Below are positions 32,219 through 44,433 of a DNA stretch of 61,323 bases, in pieces. Source of the stretch: an uncultured Mycoplasma sp. (lineage in GTDB: Bacteria > Bacillota_I > Bacilli_A > Mycoplasmatales > Metamycoplasmataceae). The number at the start of each line of letters is the position of its first letter. The stretch's first letter is position 1. The notes beneath the pieces were generated by a model, which was not told the origin of the DNA, ran no database searches, and saw only the letters and a list, made by a program, of their open reading frames with translations. Both the position numbers and the translations under genes were made by a program. The stretch is taken from NCBI GenBank assembly GCA_947039505.1, contig CAMQYZ010000003.1, positions 111,323 to 172,645 of the forward strand. The letters run 5' to 3'.

Positions 32219-33703
32219 TTATTTTTCTGCCATTTTTTCTACATAACTTAATTGTTCATCAATGATATTTTCTATTAGCTCCAAAATTATATCCATCGAT
32301 TCTTTAGTTCCACTTACTACACCAGTTTCCTCGCCATCATGTATTGATTTATACAATATACGATCACTTATTTGTAAGTGTCTATATTTTATAAAGTTAC
32401 TATTTATTTTAATTTTTTGTTTGAAAGCATTTTTACCAAATTCAACAAAGAAATTAAGGAATAAATAGCACTCTAACTTCCCTGCTATTAAATTAAACAT
32501 TAATTCTTCAATTAATGATTTTAAAATAGCTATATTTAAGCTTCCTCCCATTTTTATTTCTATTCCATACAAAACAATTGCAAAGCTTTTAAGTTGCTTA
32601 ATTCATAAATTTGATAAAACAGCATTGTTTTCTGTAAAAATTTTCTCATCATCAAATGTTGAACGAAGTATTTCAAGAATAAAATCTTCACTATGAATTA
32701 TTGGCATTATTGTTGATTTACTAATTAGTTTTTTTGATATATATTTTATGGAATCTTTTATATGTCGTTCTTGAAGAATTAGTTTGTTGTAGTTTGTTGT
32801 TTTTATTTCTAAAATATAATTTTCAGAATTTTCCATACCTATAATGTAATTATTAATTAAAGAACAATAATCGCTTTCATCAATCCCTTTATTTTTAATA
32901 TTTTTTTCTAATAAAGATTGTAGTTTTGGAGGAAAATAATGTAAATGATTGACTGGCGGAAAATCAATTAAATTATACTTTTCTCTTTCAGATCACAATT
33001 TATTCAATAATTTTTTATACCTTTTTAGCACTTTATATTTTTGTTCATCAAATATACTTATAATTAAATTCAATTTATCATAAATTATTTGTGAGCATTT
33101 TTGTAATTCCAATATAATTTCATTAACAAAATCTTTAGTTTTATAGTATATATTAATATTAAAAATCATAGATTTATTTTTTGAATGAGTTGTTTTACTC
33201 AATAATCTCCATAAACCTAACAATTCAGGAACATATTTCTTAAATAAATCTGAATAATTATTTACTTCATTTATTTTTTCATTATTTAAATTATTTTCAT
33301 CTTCATGAATCAAAATTATTCATAATACACCCTCTAATGTTTTTCTTAATTCAGAAAATGATGTATAAAAACTTTTTAAATTTAATAAATATAAAAAGTT
33401 TTGCAAAGAGATTCTGATATCTTCCAATAAATTAATGAATCTTTCATTCTCACAATTTTGCACAATTAAAGATATTGTAACTTGAATTGTATCTAATAAA
33501 GCACTTGTTTTTCCTAGTGAATATTTAAAATCATCCATACCAATTGGAAACATCTCATTAATCATAAATAAAGGTTCTATTAAAAAAGATTTATCTCTTA
33601 TTACTTCATTAAATTTCTTATCACTTGATTTTAAAATAATCCTAATAGGATCAAAAGATTTAACTCCTGATATGTTCAACATTTTTTCTTCATCTAATTT
33701 CAT
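32219..33703 (-). CDS. Hypothetical helical protein with possible HEPN-like Rx6H
   Basis: A 494-residue, mostly helical protein, divergent from the helicase gene at 33845. I do not recognise the family. The middle holds LLGLWRLLSKTTHSKNKS; R-x6-H followed by Ser/Asn is compatible with a HEPN ribonuclease motif, and the surrounding LLS..TH pattern is often seen in abortive-infection proteins. A second RHLQISDR segment lies near the end. Three TGA codons are read as Trp without any TAA/TAG break. The position between toxin-like genes and a helicase-nuclease suggests a defence role, unproven. Confidence 0.55.
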
Positions 33704-33844
33704 GTAAATTAAATTATATTAACAAACTTTTCAATGTATACATATTTATTTAGTTTATGATAATTATTTTATCTAATATATTTTTTTAACACCATATTTC
33801 TATATAATTTTAGAATCTACAGAAAAAAATCTGAACGAGAAATT

Positions 33845-36274
33845 ATGTCAAACCAAGAAGAATCAATCCTTAATTATTTTAAAGAATTAGCTGCTTTTGA
33901 AGACCAAGAATCACACAAAGCATCTTTACTAAACGAACAAAAGTCTAAATCATGAATCAATGTTTATGAAAAAGTTAAAATCAAACCACATTCTGTTCTC
34001 AAAAAATATCTAAACCCAAACATAACTCTTGAACCACATCACAATAATAGTAGTAAGATATTCCCCTTTGGTGCCAACACTTCTCAAATAAGTGCTGTTG
34101 CTAATGCCCTAGACAACCAAATAAGCATTATAGAAGGTCCTCCAGGAACCGGAAAGACACAAACAATATTAAATATCATTGCTAACTTATTAATCAGGAA
34201 TAAGAGTGTGCTTATTATTTCCAACAATAATAAAGCAATTGAAAACATCAAAGATAAAATGGAAGAATATGGTTTGGATTTTTTAATTGCCTTTTTAGGT
34301 AATAAAGAAAATAAAGAAAAATTTTTAGCAACACAAATTACAAAATATCCTCAAGATATTTTAAATTGAAATTTTAGAATGAAAAAACGCAACTATTTAA
34401 ACGAAACTTTAGAAGAGTTAAAAGAAATTTTTATCAAGAAAGAAATAATTGCTAAAACAACTCATGAATTGAATGAATTAAAATTAGAGTTTTCATATTT
34501 TAAAGATATTTACCATGATACAACAACTTTTGCCGATCAATTTAGCAAATTATCTTCGAAAAAATTAATGTCTTTGATTAATATTTATGACAACATACTT
34601 AGAAAAAATAAGGGCAAAAGAATTTCTTTATTAACCAAGATAAAAATCTACTGAAAATATCAATTAAAAATTTATCAATTCCAAGATTCTAATGCCTTAA
34701 AGTTTCTCTTTTATCAAAATAAAATCAAAGAATTGACAGAAATCATTACAACCAATGAAAAATGATTATTACTTCATGATGAAAAAACAATCTCAAATCA
34801 ATTTTATGGTGATTCTTTAAAGGTTTTAAAAAAGAATCTTTTCTTAAAATACAATACAAATGAACCAAGAAAACAATTTGAAGAAGAAGATTTGTGACAA
34901 GATGGTAAGTCAGAAGCTTTTATCAAGGAATATCCCATAGTTCTGAGCACTACTCATTCAGCATTTGGTGCATTAAATAGTAAGTTTGATTTTGATTATG
35001 TCATTATGGATGAAGCTTCACAAGTTAGAGCATTTAATACCTTGCCAATTCTTTCAAGAACTAAAAACTTAGTAGTTGTTGGTGATACCAAACAACTACA
35101 AGATATTAATGAACATAAAGAAGAAGGAAATAAAATATTTCAAAAGTATCGAACAAATGTTGATGATTTTTATAATGATTCTGCTAACAACTTCCTTGCT
35201 TCAATTGCTAAAAGTAATCCCAAAATTAAAAGAGTTATTCTAAAAGAACATTATCGTTGTCATCCACAAATAATTAATTTTTGTAATAAAAAATTCTATA
35301 ATAATGAACTCATAATCATGACCAAAGATCATGGAGAAAAAAATGTTCTTGAACTGCAAGAAACAATTAAGGGAAATCATGCTGATTGATCCAAAGTTTT
35401 AGGAACCTTTAATCCTCGAGAAATCGAGACAATAAAATTAATTTTAAAAGATGATTACTTTGCTAATTTAGCAAAAGATAAAATCGGCATCATTTCTCCT
35501 TATAGAAGACAATGTAATGAAATCACCAAAGAATTAAATGGGGAAATTGAAGCTATCTCTACTGTTCATAAAATGCAAGGAAATGAAAAGGATGCCATTA
35601 TCTTTTCCACTGCAGCAAACTATATTAATAACTTTGTCAACAACCCCGAGTTAATCAATGTCGCTATTTCGCGAGCTAAGGAAAAATTTATTTTAGTGAC
35701 TAATGGTAATAAACAACAATCAAAAACAAAAAAAACTAATAATATCGAAGATCTTATTGAATATATTAAATATATCAATAAGGATCATATGAATGAAGAA
35801 ATCAGGGTTGAATCAATATTTGATTTATTATATTCTCAATATAAAGAAGAGCGTAAGAAGTTCCTCAAAAACACTACTAAAATTTCTAGATATGATTCCG
35901 AAAATATCTTTAATGTACTTCTTAGTGAAGTGATCAAAGATTATCAATTTTTAGATATTGCTTTTCAATATCCTTTAAAGTTATTAATTAAAAATAAAGA
36001 TCTCTTAAAACCATTTCCTGACCTTATGAAATTTGCTGCTAATAATTGGACTCATCTTGATTTTATTGTTTATAACAAAATAACAAAGAGACCAATCTTA
36101 GCCATTGAAGTTGATGGATACTCAACTCATGCTAAAGATTCAAAACAAATAGTTAGAGATACTAAAAAGGACAAGATATTAGACTTGTATGATTTTCCTT
36201 TATTAAGATTAAGTACTAAGGGCTCACAAGAGAATATCAAGATAAGAGAAATGCTTGATAAAATTTTGTTTTAA
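33845..36274 (+). CDS. SF1 DNA2/UPF1-type helicase with C-terminal DUF2726 nuclease domain
   Basis: An 809-residue SF1 helicase. Walker A is IIEGPPGTGKTQT (residues about 95-107), motif II VIMDEASQV, motif III VVVGDTKQLQD, a CHPQIINFCN turn, motif V STVHKMQGNEKDAIIFS and motif VI INVAISRAKEKF. The C-terminus (HLDFIVYN, AIEVDGYSTHAKD, RDTKKDKILDLYDFPLLRL) is DUF2726, a Vsr/PD-(D/E)xK-like nuclease. Helicase-nuclease fusions of this type are common in defence islands and resemble the DUF2726 helicases near BREX/Zorya-like loci, but a stand-alone role is possible. At least six TGA are Trp; one TGG is used. A decayed copy of its 3' end lies at 37615-37775. Confidence 0.82.
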
Positions 36275-36480
36275 TCAAGAAATAATGTGCACAAAATTTA
36301 AAAGATAATAATTATTAATTAGGTTTATAATTGTTTTACATTTGTTTTGTCATCACACTTATTTAAATTGAAAAGCAAAGAAAAATTTTAAAAAATTATC
36401 ATTAAATAAATTTATTTAGCCATTGGCAATAATTTTTTACCAAACAAAATAAAAAATAAAACTGGAAAAGAGGGTTTCTT

Positions 36481-37185
36481 ATGAAAATAACCACGAAACA
36501 AAAAGAATCTTTAATAAACAAAATATACAATAAATTATCAGAAAGTGATAGCGAAAAGGGGTTTCCTGTTTTAGCTGCCACAATAGACAAACCCCATAAC
36601 AAAAATATCGTTGTACAAAACAAAAAAGATAAAAATAAAATGAAAGACAACAAAATAGAAACAGATATAAATAATCATGCAGAAATTATTTTATTAAAAG
36701 AAATACAAGAAAATAAAATAGAAATTGATTTTATCTTAATAACATTACCTCCTTGCTTTAATTGTTGAGAAAAAATAAAAGAATATATTCAAGAAAATAA
36801 TATAAAAATATTTTTCTTGACGGATGTTAGAGGCAAGAAAGACGAACGAAAATACCTCAAAGAAAATGATTATATTAACCACTTAAAATGAACAGAATTA
36901 AATCGAAATACTGACTTTACTTTGAAAACCAACTTTATAATAATGAGTTGTATTTTTGGTTTTATGAATCATAAAAAACCATCTAAAAATCCAACAAAAA
37001 TATTGGAATTTGCAAAACAAGAATTAAAAAAACTTAAGTTAGTTATAGATGATTTAAAAATTAAAAAAAATGAAATACAAGATGAACAATTACAAAGTAT
37101 GATTGATAAAACTAGAAGAATTAAAATTAAAAATATAACAATTAAAAATGCTAAAAAAGATAGAGAATTTTATTGAATTACCTAA
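36481..37185 (+). CDS. Cytidine-deaminase-fold protein
   Basis: A 234-residue protein with the zinc signature of the deaminase fold: NHAE (H66, E68) and TLPPCFNC (C92, C95). The N-terminus fits a substrate pocket (AATIDKPHN...). The C-terminal third is a lysine-rich helix (KKLKLVIDDLKIKKNEIQ) that is not part of the enzyme fold. Deaminases of nucleotides protect some bacteria by depleting dCTP during infection, and others edit bases, so a defence role fits this location but the substrate is unknown. A second member is at 44683-45429. The start ATG follows GAGGGTTTCTT. Confidence 0.75.
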
Positions 37186-37213
37186 TAAAGTTAATCCTTA
37201 AAAATGTTTATAA

Positions 37214-37486
37214 TTAATTTTTTATTCTATTGCAAACAACGTGAACCGCTTGCAAGTTATTTATGTTGTTAGTACCACCATGTGATTTCGGAATAATGTG
37301 GTCTGCATTTCAAACAAATCTACTATTTTTTTGAGCTTCAACACTTTCATGTGATCCATACATAATTGTTTCGCTACAAATACCACAAATTCTGTGGTTG
37401 TTTTTTGAACAATCTCCGCTACAATAGCAAATTGGTGCCTTTTCTCATATTTCTTCTATTTTGTTTGTATATTTATATTTAGCCAT
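37214..37486 (-). CDS. Small HNH endonuclease, copy C
   Basis: A 90-residue paralogue of the HNH genes at 1632 and 3581, on the opposite strand. It has zinc-type cysteines CYCSGDC and CGIC, the family block YGSHESVEAQKNS, and the HNH core WNADHIIPKSHGGTN...NLQAVHVVCNRIKN. The start ATG at 37486 follows AAAGGAGAAATAACAA, a strong Shine-Dalgarno sequence. It is convergent with the deaminase gene and has no partner gene on its own side. The nuclease residues are intact. Confidence 0.83.
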
Positions 37487-37614
37487 TTGTTATTTCTCCT
37501 TTATAAAAATTTATTTATATTTTTATAACTTCTAACTTTTAAAATTATAACCAATTAATGCATTAATTATTGTTGTACTTTTCAATATAATTTAATTTAT
37601 TAATTCAAAACAAA

Positions 37615-37775
37615 CCTATTTCAAAAGAATTTCCTGACCTTATGAAATTTCCACCTAATAATTGAATTAATATTGATTTTGTTATTTTATAAAAAAATAA
37701 CCAAAAAGTCTATTTTAGCAATTTAAGTTGATGAATAATCAATTCATAGTAAAGACTTGAAAATCTTTTATTAGC
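37615..37775 (+). pseudogene. Decayed copy of the helicase C-terminal (DUF2726) region
   Basis: TTTCCTGACCTTATGAAATT and the following bases match 36015-36150, the segment encoding PFPDLMKFAANNWTHLDFIVYNKITKRP in the helicase gene, with single-base indels and stops. It is a partial duplication left about 1.6 kb downstream. The remaining 37487-37614 stretch has no gene. Confidence 0.7.
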
Positions 37776-37789
37776 TTTTTTAATTAATT

Positions 37790-38929
37790 TTAAAGCAAAT
37801 TATCTCTTTTTATAATATATTTAGTTAATTCATAAAAATGATTGAAAAAAATATTTTCTAAATCTGATTTATTGTGTGTTGTTTTACAAATTTTTCAAAC
37901 TTGTTCACAATGATGTTTTATTTCTTTTGGAATGTTGTATTTTTTATTCAAATCATTAGAATTAAATTTACTTGTATATTTAATTATTTCTAATATTATT
38001 GTTCTTTTTATAAAAATACTTTTGTTTTGAAAAAACTCATCAGAAAAAAGATTTGAAAGAAAATATAATTTAAGAGCAAAAACACTAAATTTATTTCTAG
38101 TTTCTTGTTTTGTTTGTTGGCTAAAATCATTTATTATTAATCCAAATAATTCTGTAATTTTTTCATCTTCTTGTTCAATTTTCAGTGATTCAGAATATTT
38201 AAAAATACTTTTATCATCAACCCCAAACCTTAAATCATTTTTAGAAACACCAACAAGTAAATTTAATTGTTTTAAAATATCCATTCTTGTATCATTAAAA
38301 TTCAATATTTCTGCCATGTTACTTAAAAAAATTACTGAAAAATAATTTTTGACAAAATTATTTGGTAAAGCGTTAATTAATTCTCCGGCTTTTAATTTTT
38401 CTTGGTTTTGAACCACTGAAAAATATTTTTTTACTTCTTCATTTGTTGAATTATTTATAATAATTGTTGTTAAATTATAATTTATTATTCTTTTTTGTAA
38501 AAATTTTGGTAATTCAGAAAAATTTGTTGAATTTACATTATTATTATTTAATTTTTTAAAAGCTTTTTTTGAAATATTTTCATTTTCTTGATTTGCTGCT
38601 TTTTCAATTTCTTTTTTATTTATTTTGAAAATATTGCTTGAAATAACTTTATTTAAAGAAAACTTGTTTTCTAAATAATCTTGAATTGTTTTTAGTCTTT
38701 GTTGCCCATCAACAACTTCCGTTTCCAAATCTCCATTCATATTTTGTTTTTCATGTAAAATTATAGTTCCTATTGGAGCATTTAATAGAATACTTTCAAT
38801 TAATTTAGATTGAATTTCATTGTCTATTCAAACATAATTTCTTTGATAATCTGGCCTAATCTTAATTTCGTTATTATCTATTTGTTCCATTATACTTATA
38901 ACTACTTTTATTATTGTATTATGTTTCAT
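37790..38929 (-). CDS. DUF262 domain protein, no HNH partner domain
   Basis: A 379-residue protein with the DUF262 signature: IRPDYQRNYVW, LIESILLNAPIGTIIL, and EVVDGQQRLKTIQDYL, where DGQQR is intact. The C-terminal half is helical and lacks DUF1524 or HNH residues. DUF262 is the nucleotide-binding, modification-sensing half of GmrSD-type restriction, and stand-alone forms occur in several defence loci. The ATG at 38929 is chosen because AAGGAAG lies just upstream; an internal ATG at 38890 would drop the first 13 residues. Two 43-base direct repeats lie directly upstream of the start. Confidence 0.78.
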
Positions 38930-38956
38930 ACTTATATACTTCCTTATTGTTTTATA

Positions 38957-39050
38957 AATAGATTCTATTACAAAAAAGGTATATTTATTAAAATTTATTA
39001 TTTTTTTAATAGATTCTATGACAAAAAAGGTATATTTATTAAAATTTATT
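38957..39050. repeat. Two 43-bp direct repeats upstream of DUF262 gene
   Basis: AATAGATTCTATTACAAAAA onward at 38957-38999 recurs at 39008-39050 with one substitution (TTA to TGA), a 51-base period. The repeats lie in the promoter region of the DUF262 gene, so they could be regulator sites or a plain duplication. Confidence 0.75.
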
Positions 39051-39190
39051 CCGAAAATTGAAGTTTAGGGTTATTTAACTTATGATAATAATCTAAATTA
39101 AAAAGTTAAATAGCCCAATAAAGACTATATATCAAACTTGTGTCACTGCCATTTATTAAAATCTAAGATATAAGAATAAGAGAAAGAACT

Positions 39191-42082
39191 TTAATTAACT
39201 TTAATTTCTTCAATAAAAGAATTAAAATTATCTTTTGCTTTAAACTTAATGTTATTACCAATTGCTTTAAAGTGTGCATCACCACACTTTATCTTTTGTG
39301 ATTCAGTTGGTCTAAGTGATTTTTCTTGAATGTCACCTTTTGTTTCAACTATAAAATAAAGTTTTGTAGTTTCGTCTTTGCCACTAACAATAATTGCTCA
39401 ATCAGGATTATAAGAACCAATAGGAGTGTCTATTTTAAATCATGATGGCAATTTAGTATACAAAATTATATCATTATTAGATTCCATTTTTTCAACTCAT
39501 GTTTTTTCTACATTGCTATCATATACAACATGTTCAAAAATATTCTTTTTAGCTTTAAGCATATTTTTTTCTAAATAACCGGTTATTTCTTTATCTTGAA
39601 ATAAAGTTTGTTCATAAAAATAATCATCACCAATTTTGGTATATTTAATTCCATCAACCATTTGTTTTTGCATTTCGTATTTTATTACTCTCGAAACTTG
39701 ATCAATATAATTTTGAGGATTATTTTTAAATTTATCAAAATTACTTACTTCTTTTAAGATATAAACAATTGTTTTCCTAGTTAAGTTGGTATTTTGTTGA
39801 ATTTTGGAAACTATATCAGGATAGTTAATTTCAGAATGAATTCAGATTGTAGATCTTTTTACCTCTGTTCCAATTACTCCGTTTTGTTTTATATCAATAT
39901 CAGCAATTAATTTAGATATATTATTAGCTGAATCAATATTTAAATTATTAATTCCATTAATAATTTTAAGTTTTAATTTTTTAATATCAAAATCGATTGC
40001 ATAAGTGGTTTTATATTTTATTTTATCTCACAATAACTTGAAATCTTCGTTTAAGAATATTTCTTTGTTAAGTTTTAGCTTTATTTTTTTATTTGCATTT
40101 TGAATTGGCAATTGTTTTGATCTCATTTGTAATATATTGATAATTTGATACTTTAGTACATCAAATTCAGATGGAAGATTTATTTTTGTTAAGTTTTGAT
40201 CATTTGTAAAAATATTGCTAATATTTCCCTCCTTATCAACATAACCTTCTTTGTATAAAGTTTCAAAAATGTCAATTGATTGTTCTTGACCTATAACTTC
40301 TCCATTATGTTTAATTAATGCAAAATCATGACGATTAATGATATTAAATTTAATACCTTCGTCTTCGTAATCTTTTTGTAATTCTTTTGCAAAAGATTCA
40401 TAACTTTCATTAGCTATTATTGTTAGTACATTAAATGAATCTTCATATTGCCTTTTGCCTTCCTGATTGACACACAGCCTTAAACCCCTTCCTATTTCTT
40501 GCCTTTTTTTCATTGTGCTCTTAGATTCATTTAAAGTGCAAATTTGAAATACGTTAGGATTATCTCAACCCTCACGAAGAGCAGAGTGAGAAAATATAAA
40601 AGAAAGGTCTTCATTAAATGAGAGTAATTTTTCTTTGTCTTTCATAATTAATTCATATGTAGATACATCATCTTTTGTATTCCCTTTTGTATCTTTCATA
40701 ATACCTTTTTTATCTTTGGAAAAGTAGCCATTATGAACAGTTTTTGCTAGCAAATCAATATTTTTATTTTTAAAAAGAGTTTTATATTTTTTTTTATTAC
40801 CAATTTTAATAAATTCTTCTTCAAACATTTTGGCATATTTTCCAATTAAAAAACCGCTTCCTTCATACTCACGATAATTTCTTACTTTATCAATAAAAAA
40901 TAACGACAAAACTTTTACTCCATGTTTTTCAAGTTTTAATTGTTTATTAAAATGTTCTTCTATAGTTGAACTAATTTGTAATTTTTTAAGTTCATCTTGA
41001 AATTTGTCTCCACCTATATTAGAGTTTCTTGTTAATTCAAAACTTGTCGATACAAAAGAAATAAATTCATTTTCTGGATCAGTATTTATTTCTTCAATTA
41101 TATATCCTTTATATTTATCCATTTGATTAGAAAGTTCATACAAGTCATCTCCTCTTCTTACTTTTCCCTCTTTAGTCTTAGTGCTATTTTCTGTTTGTAT
41201 ATCAAATTGAATAATGGCACTAATTCCATTTTGATCACTGTTAGTAGAAATTAATTTTAAACTACTTTTTTTTTCAATAATAGAAATGACTTCGATTCTT
41301 TTGACAAGTTTTTGATTAAAGGCATCTATCGGATCTAACTTATAAATAAGATTGCTTATTTTTTTGTGAGTTGCTGAATATTTAAATATAATGCTGGGTT
41401 TAAGTTCTTTTATTGCTTCTCTAGATTTTTCTGTACCTAATGATTGTGGTTCATCAATTATTATAATTGGATTAGTTTCTTTAATTAAGTTGATTGGTTT
41501 AGATCCATTTAAATCTTCATTATTTTGATGAATTTTATTTATTTCTCTTTTATTAAATGAATCGATATTAATAACCATAATTGAAATATGGTTATTTGTT
41601 GAAAAAGAATGTATTTGATTAACGTCTTTACTTTTATAAATATAAAAATCATAATGAACATTATCATAAAGATTTTTAAAATGATCTTTAGTAATTTCTA
41701 AGTTCTTAAAAACGCCTTCTTTAATTGCGACACTAGGAACAATTATAATAAATTTTTTAAAACCATACTTTTTATTCATTTCCAATATCGTTCTTAAATA
41801 AACATATGTTTTTCCTGTTCCTGTTTCCATTTCAATATCAAATTCTAATTCAGACAAAAAAAGTGATTGTGATAATCCATTTTTTAATTGTATATTTTGT
41901 AAATTATTTAAAATTTCATTATTAGTAAGTTCAATACTATTTCCAATACCTTCATTATTTATGCGATTGCCAGGAACCGAAAACAATGCATCATCTTCAA
42001 TCTTTTGTCCTTTTAAAAGATTGATTGTTGAATTAATTGCATTTTTTTGATATTCTAAATTAGCTTCAAATTTTAATTTCAT
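39191..42082 (-). CDS. res: Type III restriction enzyme, Res subunit
   Basis: A 963-residue type III Res protein. The helicase part has Walker A METGTGKTYVYL (GTGKT at 88-92), FIIIVPSVAIKEGV, and motif II IIIIDEPQSLG with the DEPQ typical of this family, then RQEIGRGLRLCVNQEG (motif VI). The C-terminal endonuclease is visible as SYNPDWAIIV and IVETKGDIQEKSLR, the PD...ExK core. With ATP it moves along DNA and cuts between two inverted, unmodified sites; the mod gene at 42107 supplies recognition and protection. Start ATG follows AAAGGAAATT, 24 bases after the mod stop. Three TGA are Trp. Confidence 0.92.
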
Positions 42083-42106
42083 AATTTCCTTTATATTTTA
42101 AGAGTG

Positions 42107-44119
42107 TTAAATGGTATTAAATACTTTATCAACATCTTTATCATCATCTTTTGATATTGAGCTTCTAATTAATTCTCTTGCGTTTATTTTGGTTTGATCA
42201 GAATTAAATCCATTATCAAGAAAGACTACTTTTCAAGTTTTTGGCTCTAAATCTTCTTTTAATTTTATTATTTCCTTAACGGTTTCAATGATTATATTTT
42301 CATCAAAACAAACCATTAAAGTACCTTGATCAAAAATATAAATTATGTTATTTTTAAATTTATGTTCTTTTATTTCTTTATCCAATGTAAAACCAAGTTT
42401 AATTATTGTTTCAAATAAAAGATCAATTGAATTTCTGTTTTCAATAATATTATTTTCAAATAAAGATGATTGATCTGATTTTTCATCAAAGTCAAATTCT
42501 TTAATATTGGAATTATCTAATTTCAAGACTCTAAAACCAATATCCAAATTAGATAAATCTTTTGGTTCTGTTAATTTATTATTTTCTTGTAAAATTAACT
42601 CTCCAGACCTCCTTATTCTTTCTTTGCCAATTTCGCAAATGTTGGAAAAATTAATATTTTCTATTATTTCAGGTATTTGAACCATAATGAATTTTCGATT
42701 CCCGTTATCTAAAAAATTTGCTTTAATGGTTGCATGAGCTGTTGAAGATGACCCCGAGAAAAAATCTAAAATTAAAACATCTTTATTTTTTACAGAAAAT
42801 AGCTTATTAATTAATAATGTTGGTTTTGGATAATCAAAGTTTTTTTCACTAAAAAGATTATTTATTTCGTCATTCCCTGTTTTACTTGTAATTTTTGAAT
42901 CGCTGATAACATTTCGTAATGCCATTTTAGAATTATCGACATACTCAACAATATTTTTTCTACCGCTATATTTAGCTTTTTCATATGTTTTTTGATAAAT
43001 ATAAAATTCATTATTTGTTTCAATAATATATACAAAACCAGAATTAAATGCAGATTGTATAACTTCTTTACTTCAATAAAAGCACCAATCATTTACTTTA
43101 TTAAGCCCTTGCATTCTTTTTTTTCTAAGAGATAATTTTTCTTCTGTAGAAAGTTTGCTAGGACCAGCTAAAATAATTCCTATTGTACTTTCTTCTTCTT
43201 CAAAAGATATTTCAAATTGATTATTTACTTTCTTAACATATATAATAAAATCTAATTTTTCATGTCACTGTAAAGACGCTCAATATAATGGTTGAATATT
43301 GAATTTACCCAATTTTTCAACTTCCGCATCAACATAATTGAAATTTTGACTTGTTTTTGTAATATTTTTATCAAATTTTTTTGATTGAGAATAAGAAAGA
43401 ATATATTCAGTATTTATAGGAATTAATTTTGTATCATTTTTCCCACCAAAAGATGATTGTCAATTTATATTCGCTACAAAATTGCTCTCTCCAAATATTT
43501 CATCACAAAGTAATTTTAATCTTGCTTGTTCGTTATCATCAATTGAAATAAATATAACTCCATCTTCTTTCAAAAGATTTCTAGCAAGCTTTAATCTAGG
43601 GTACATCATTGATAATCAATTACTATGATATCTGCCTGTGCCTTGTTTGTTTGTTGAATAATTTTTATTTTCTTCATTAACTTGGTTGGTCATTTTTTTA
43701 TATTCTTTTAATGAATCTTTAAATTTATCTTTATATATAAAATCATTGCCCGTATTATAGGGGGGGTCAATATAAATAATATCAACCTTATTCGCGTAAG
43801 GTTTTTGTAATAATTTTAATACTTCTAAATTATCTCCCTCAATATATAAGTTTCCTGTTTTATCTCAATTTTTAGATTCTTTAACACAAGGTCTTAAAGT
43901 TCCTTGTGATGGAGTTTTGGCAATTCATTCCGCTTCTTTTTTTCCAAATCATTGTAATCCAAATTTTGAGTCTTCATTTTCAGGTTTTTCTATACTGAAA
44001 AATTCTTTAAATTTAATGAAATCAATTTCGCCATCAGTAACTACTTCTGGAAATATTTTTTCAAGTTCTTTTGTCCTATTATTATTTATTTTTGTGTCTG
44101 TGTGTTTTTCTAATTTCAT
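42107..44119 (-). CDS. mod: Type III modification methyltransferase, Mod subunit
   Basis: A 670-residue beta-class N6-adenine methyltransferase. Motif IV is IYIDPPYNTGNDFIY (DPPY at 118-121) and motif I LILDFFSGSSSTAHA lies after the target-recognition region, the order expected of type III Mod. The variable middle holds several TGA-coded Trp. The gene precedes res by 24 bases and is transcribed first. The DPPY codons form C7 on the coding strand, unusual here because CCC is rare in this AT-rich genome. A promoter-like sequence lies 35 bases upstream. Confidence 0.92.
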
Positions 44120-44153
44120 TTTATGATATGCTTTTTTTATAATTATTAATTTA

Positions 44154-44181
44154 ATTATAACTTAATTCAGTATTTTTGCAA
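44154..44181 (-). promoter_or_regulatory. Promoter of the type III mod-res operon
   Basis: On the minus strand TTGCAA, 16 bases, TATAAT, with the -10 box ending 35 bases before the mod ATG at 44119. This is close to the sigma-A consensus. Confidence 0.6.
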
Positions 44182-44381
44182 TATATTTATAAATATATTA
44201 AACTAAATAAATTTATGTATTTTTGAATTCAAGCATTTTAACCCTACTTATTAATAAACCAACAATAAGACAATAACTTTATTCTTTTTTAGTTATAGAT
44301 TCAAAGAATAAATGCTAACCCATTCTTTTGAATTTAAGACCACTTTAAATTAATAAATCAAGAGATAATAATTTATAATTT

Positions 44382-44404
44382 TTAGGAACCAGAAAGTTTC
44401 CTAA
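44382..44404 (-). terminator. Possible weak hairpin terminator
   Basis: TTAGGAA and TTCCTAA form a 7-bp stem with a 9-base loop, followed on the minus strand by AAAATT rather than a clean T run. It lies downstream of a 53-residue ORF and upstream of mod. The rest of 44120-44682 shows no firm gene, and its end resembles 25490-25550. Confidence 0.3.
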
Positions 44405-44433
44405 CTTAATAAAAACTTTTCAAATTTTTCTTT

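Noticed and set aside
38957-39050. CRISPR leader or mini-array
   Set aside because: Only two copies separated by 8 bases; no cas genes anywhere in the window.
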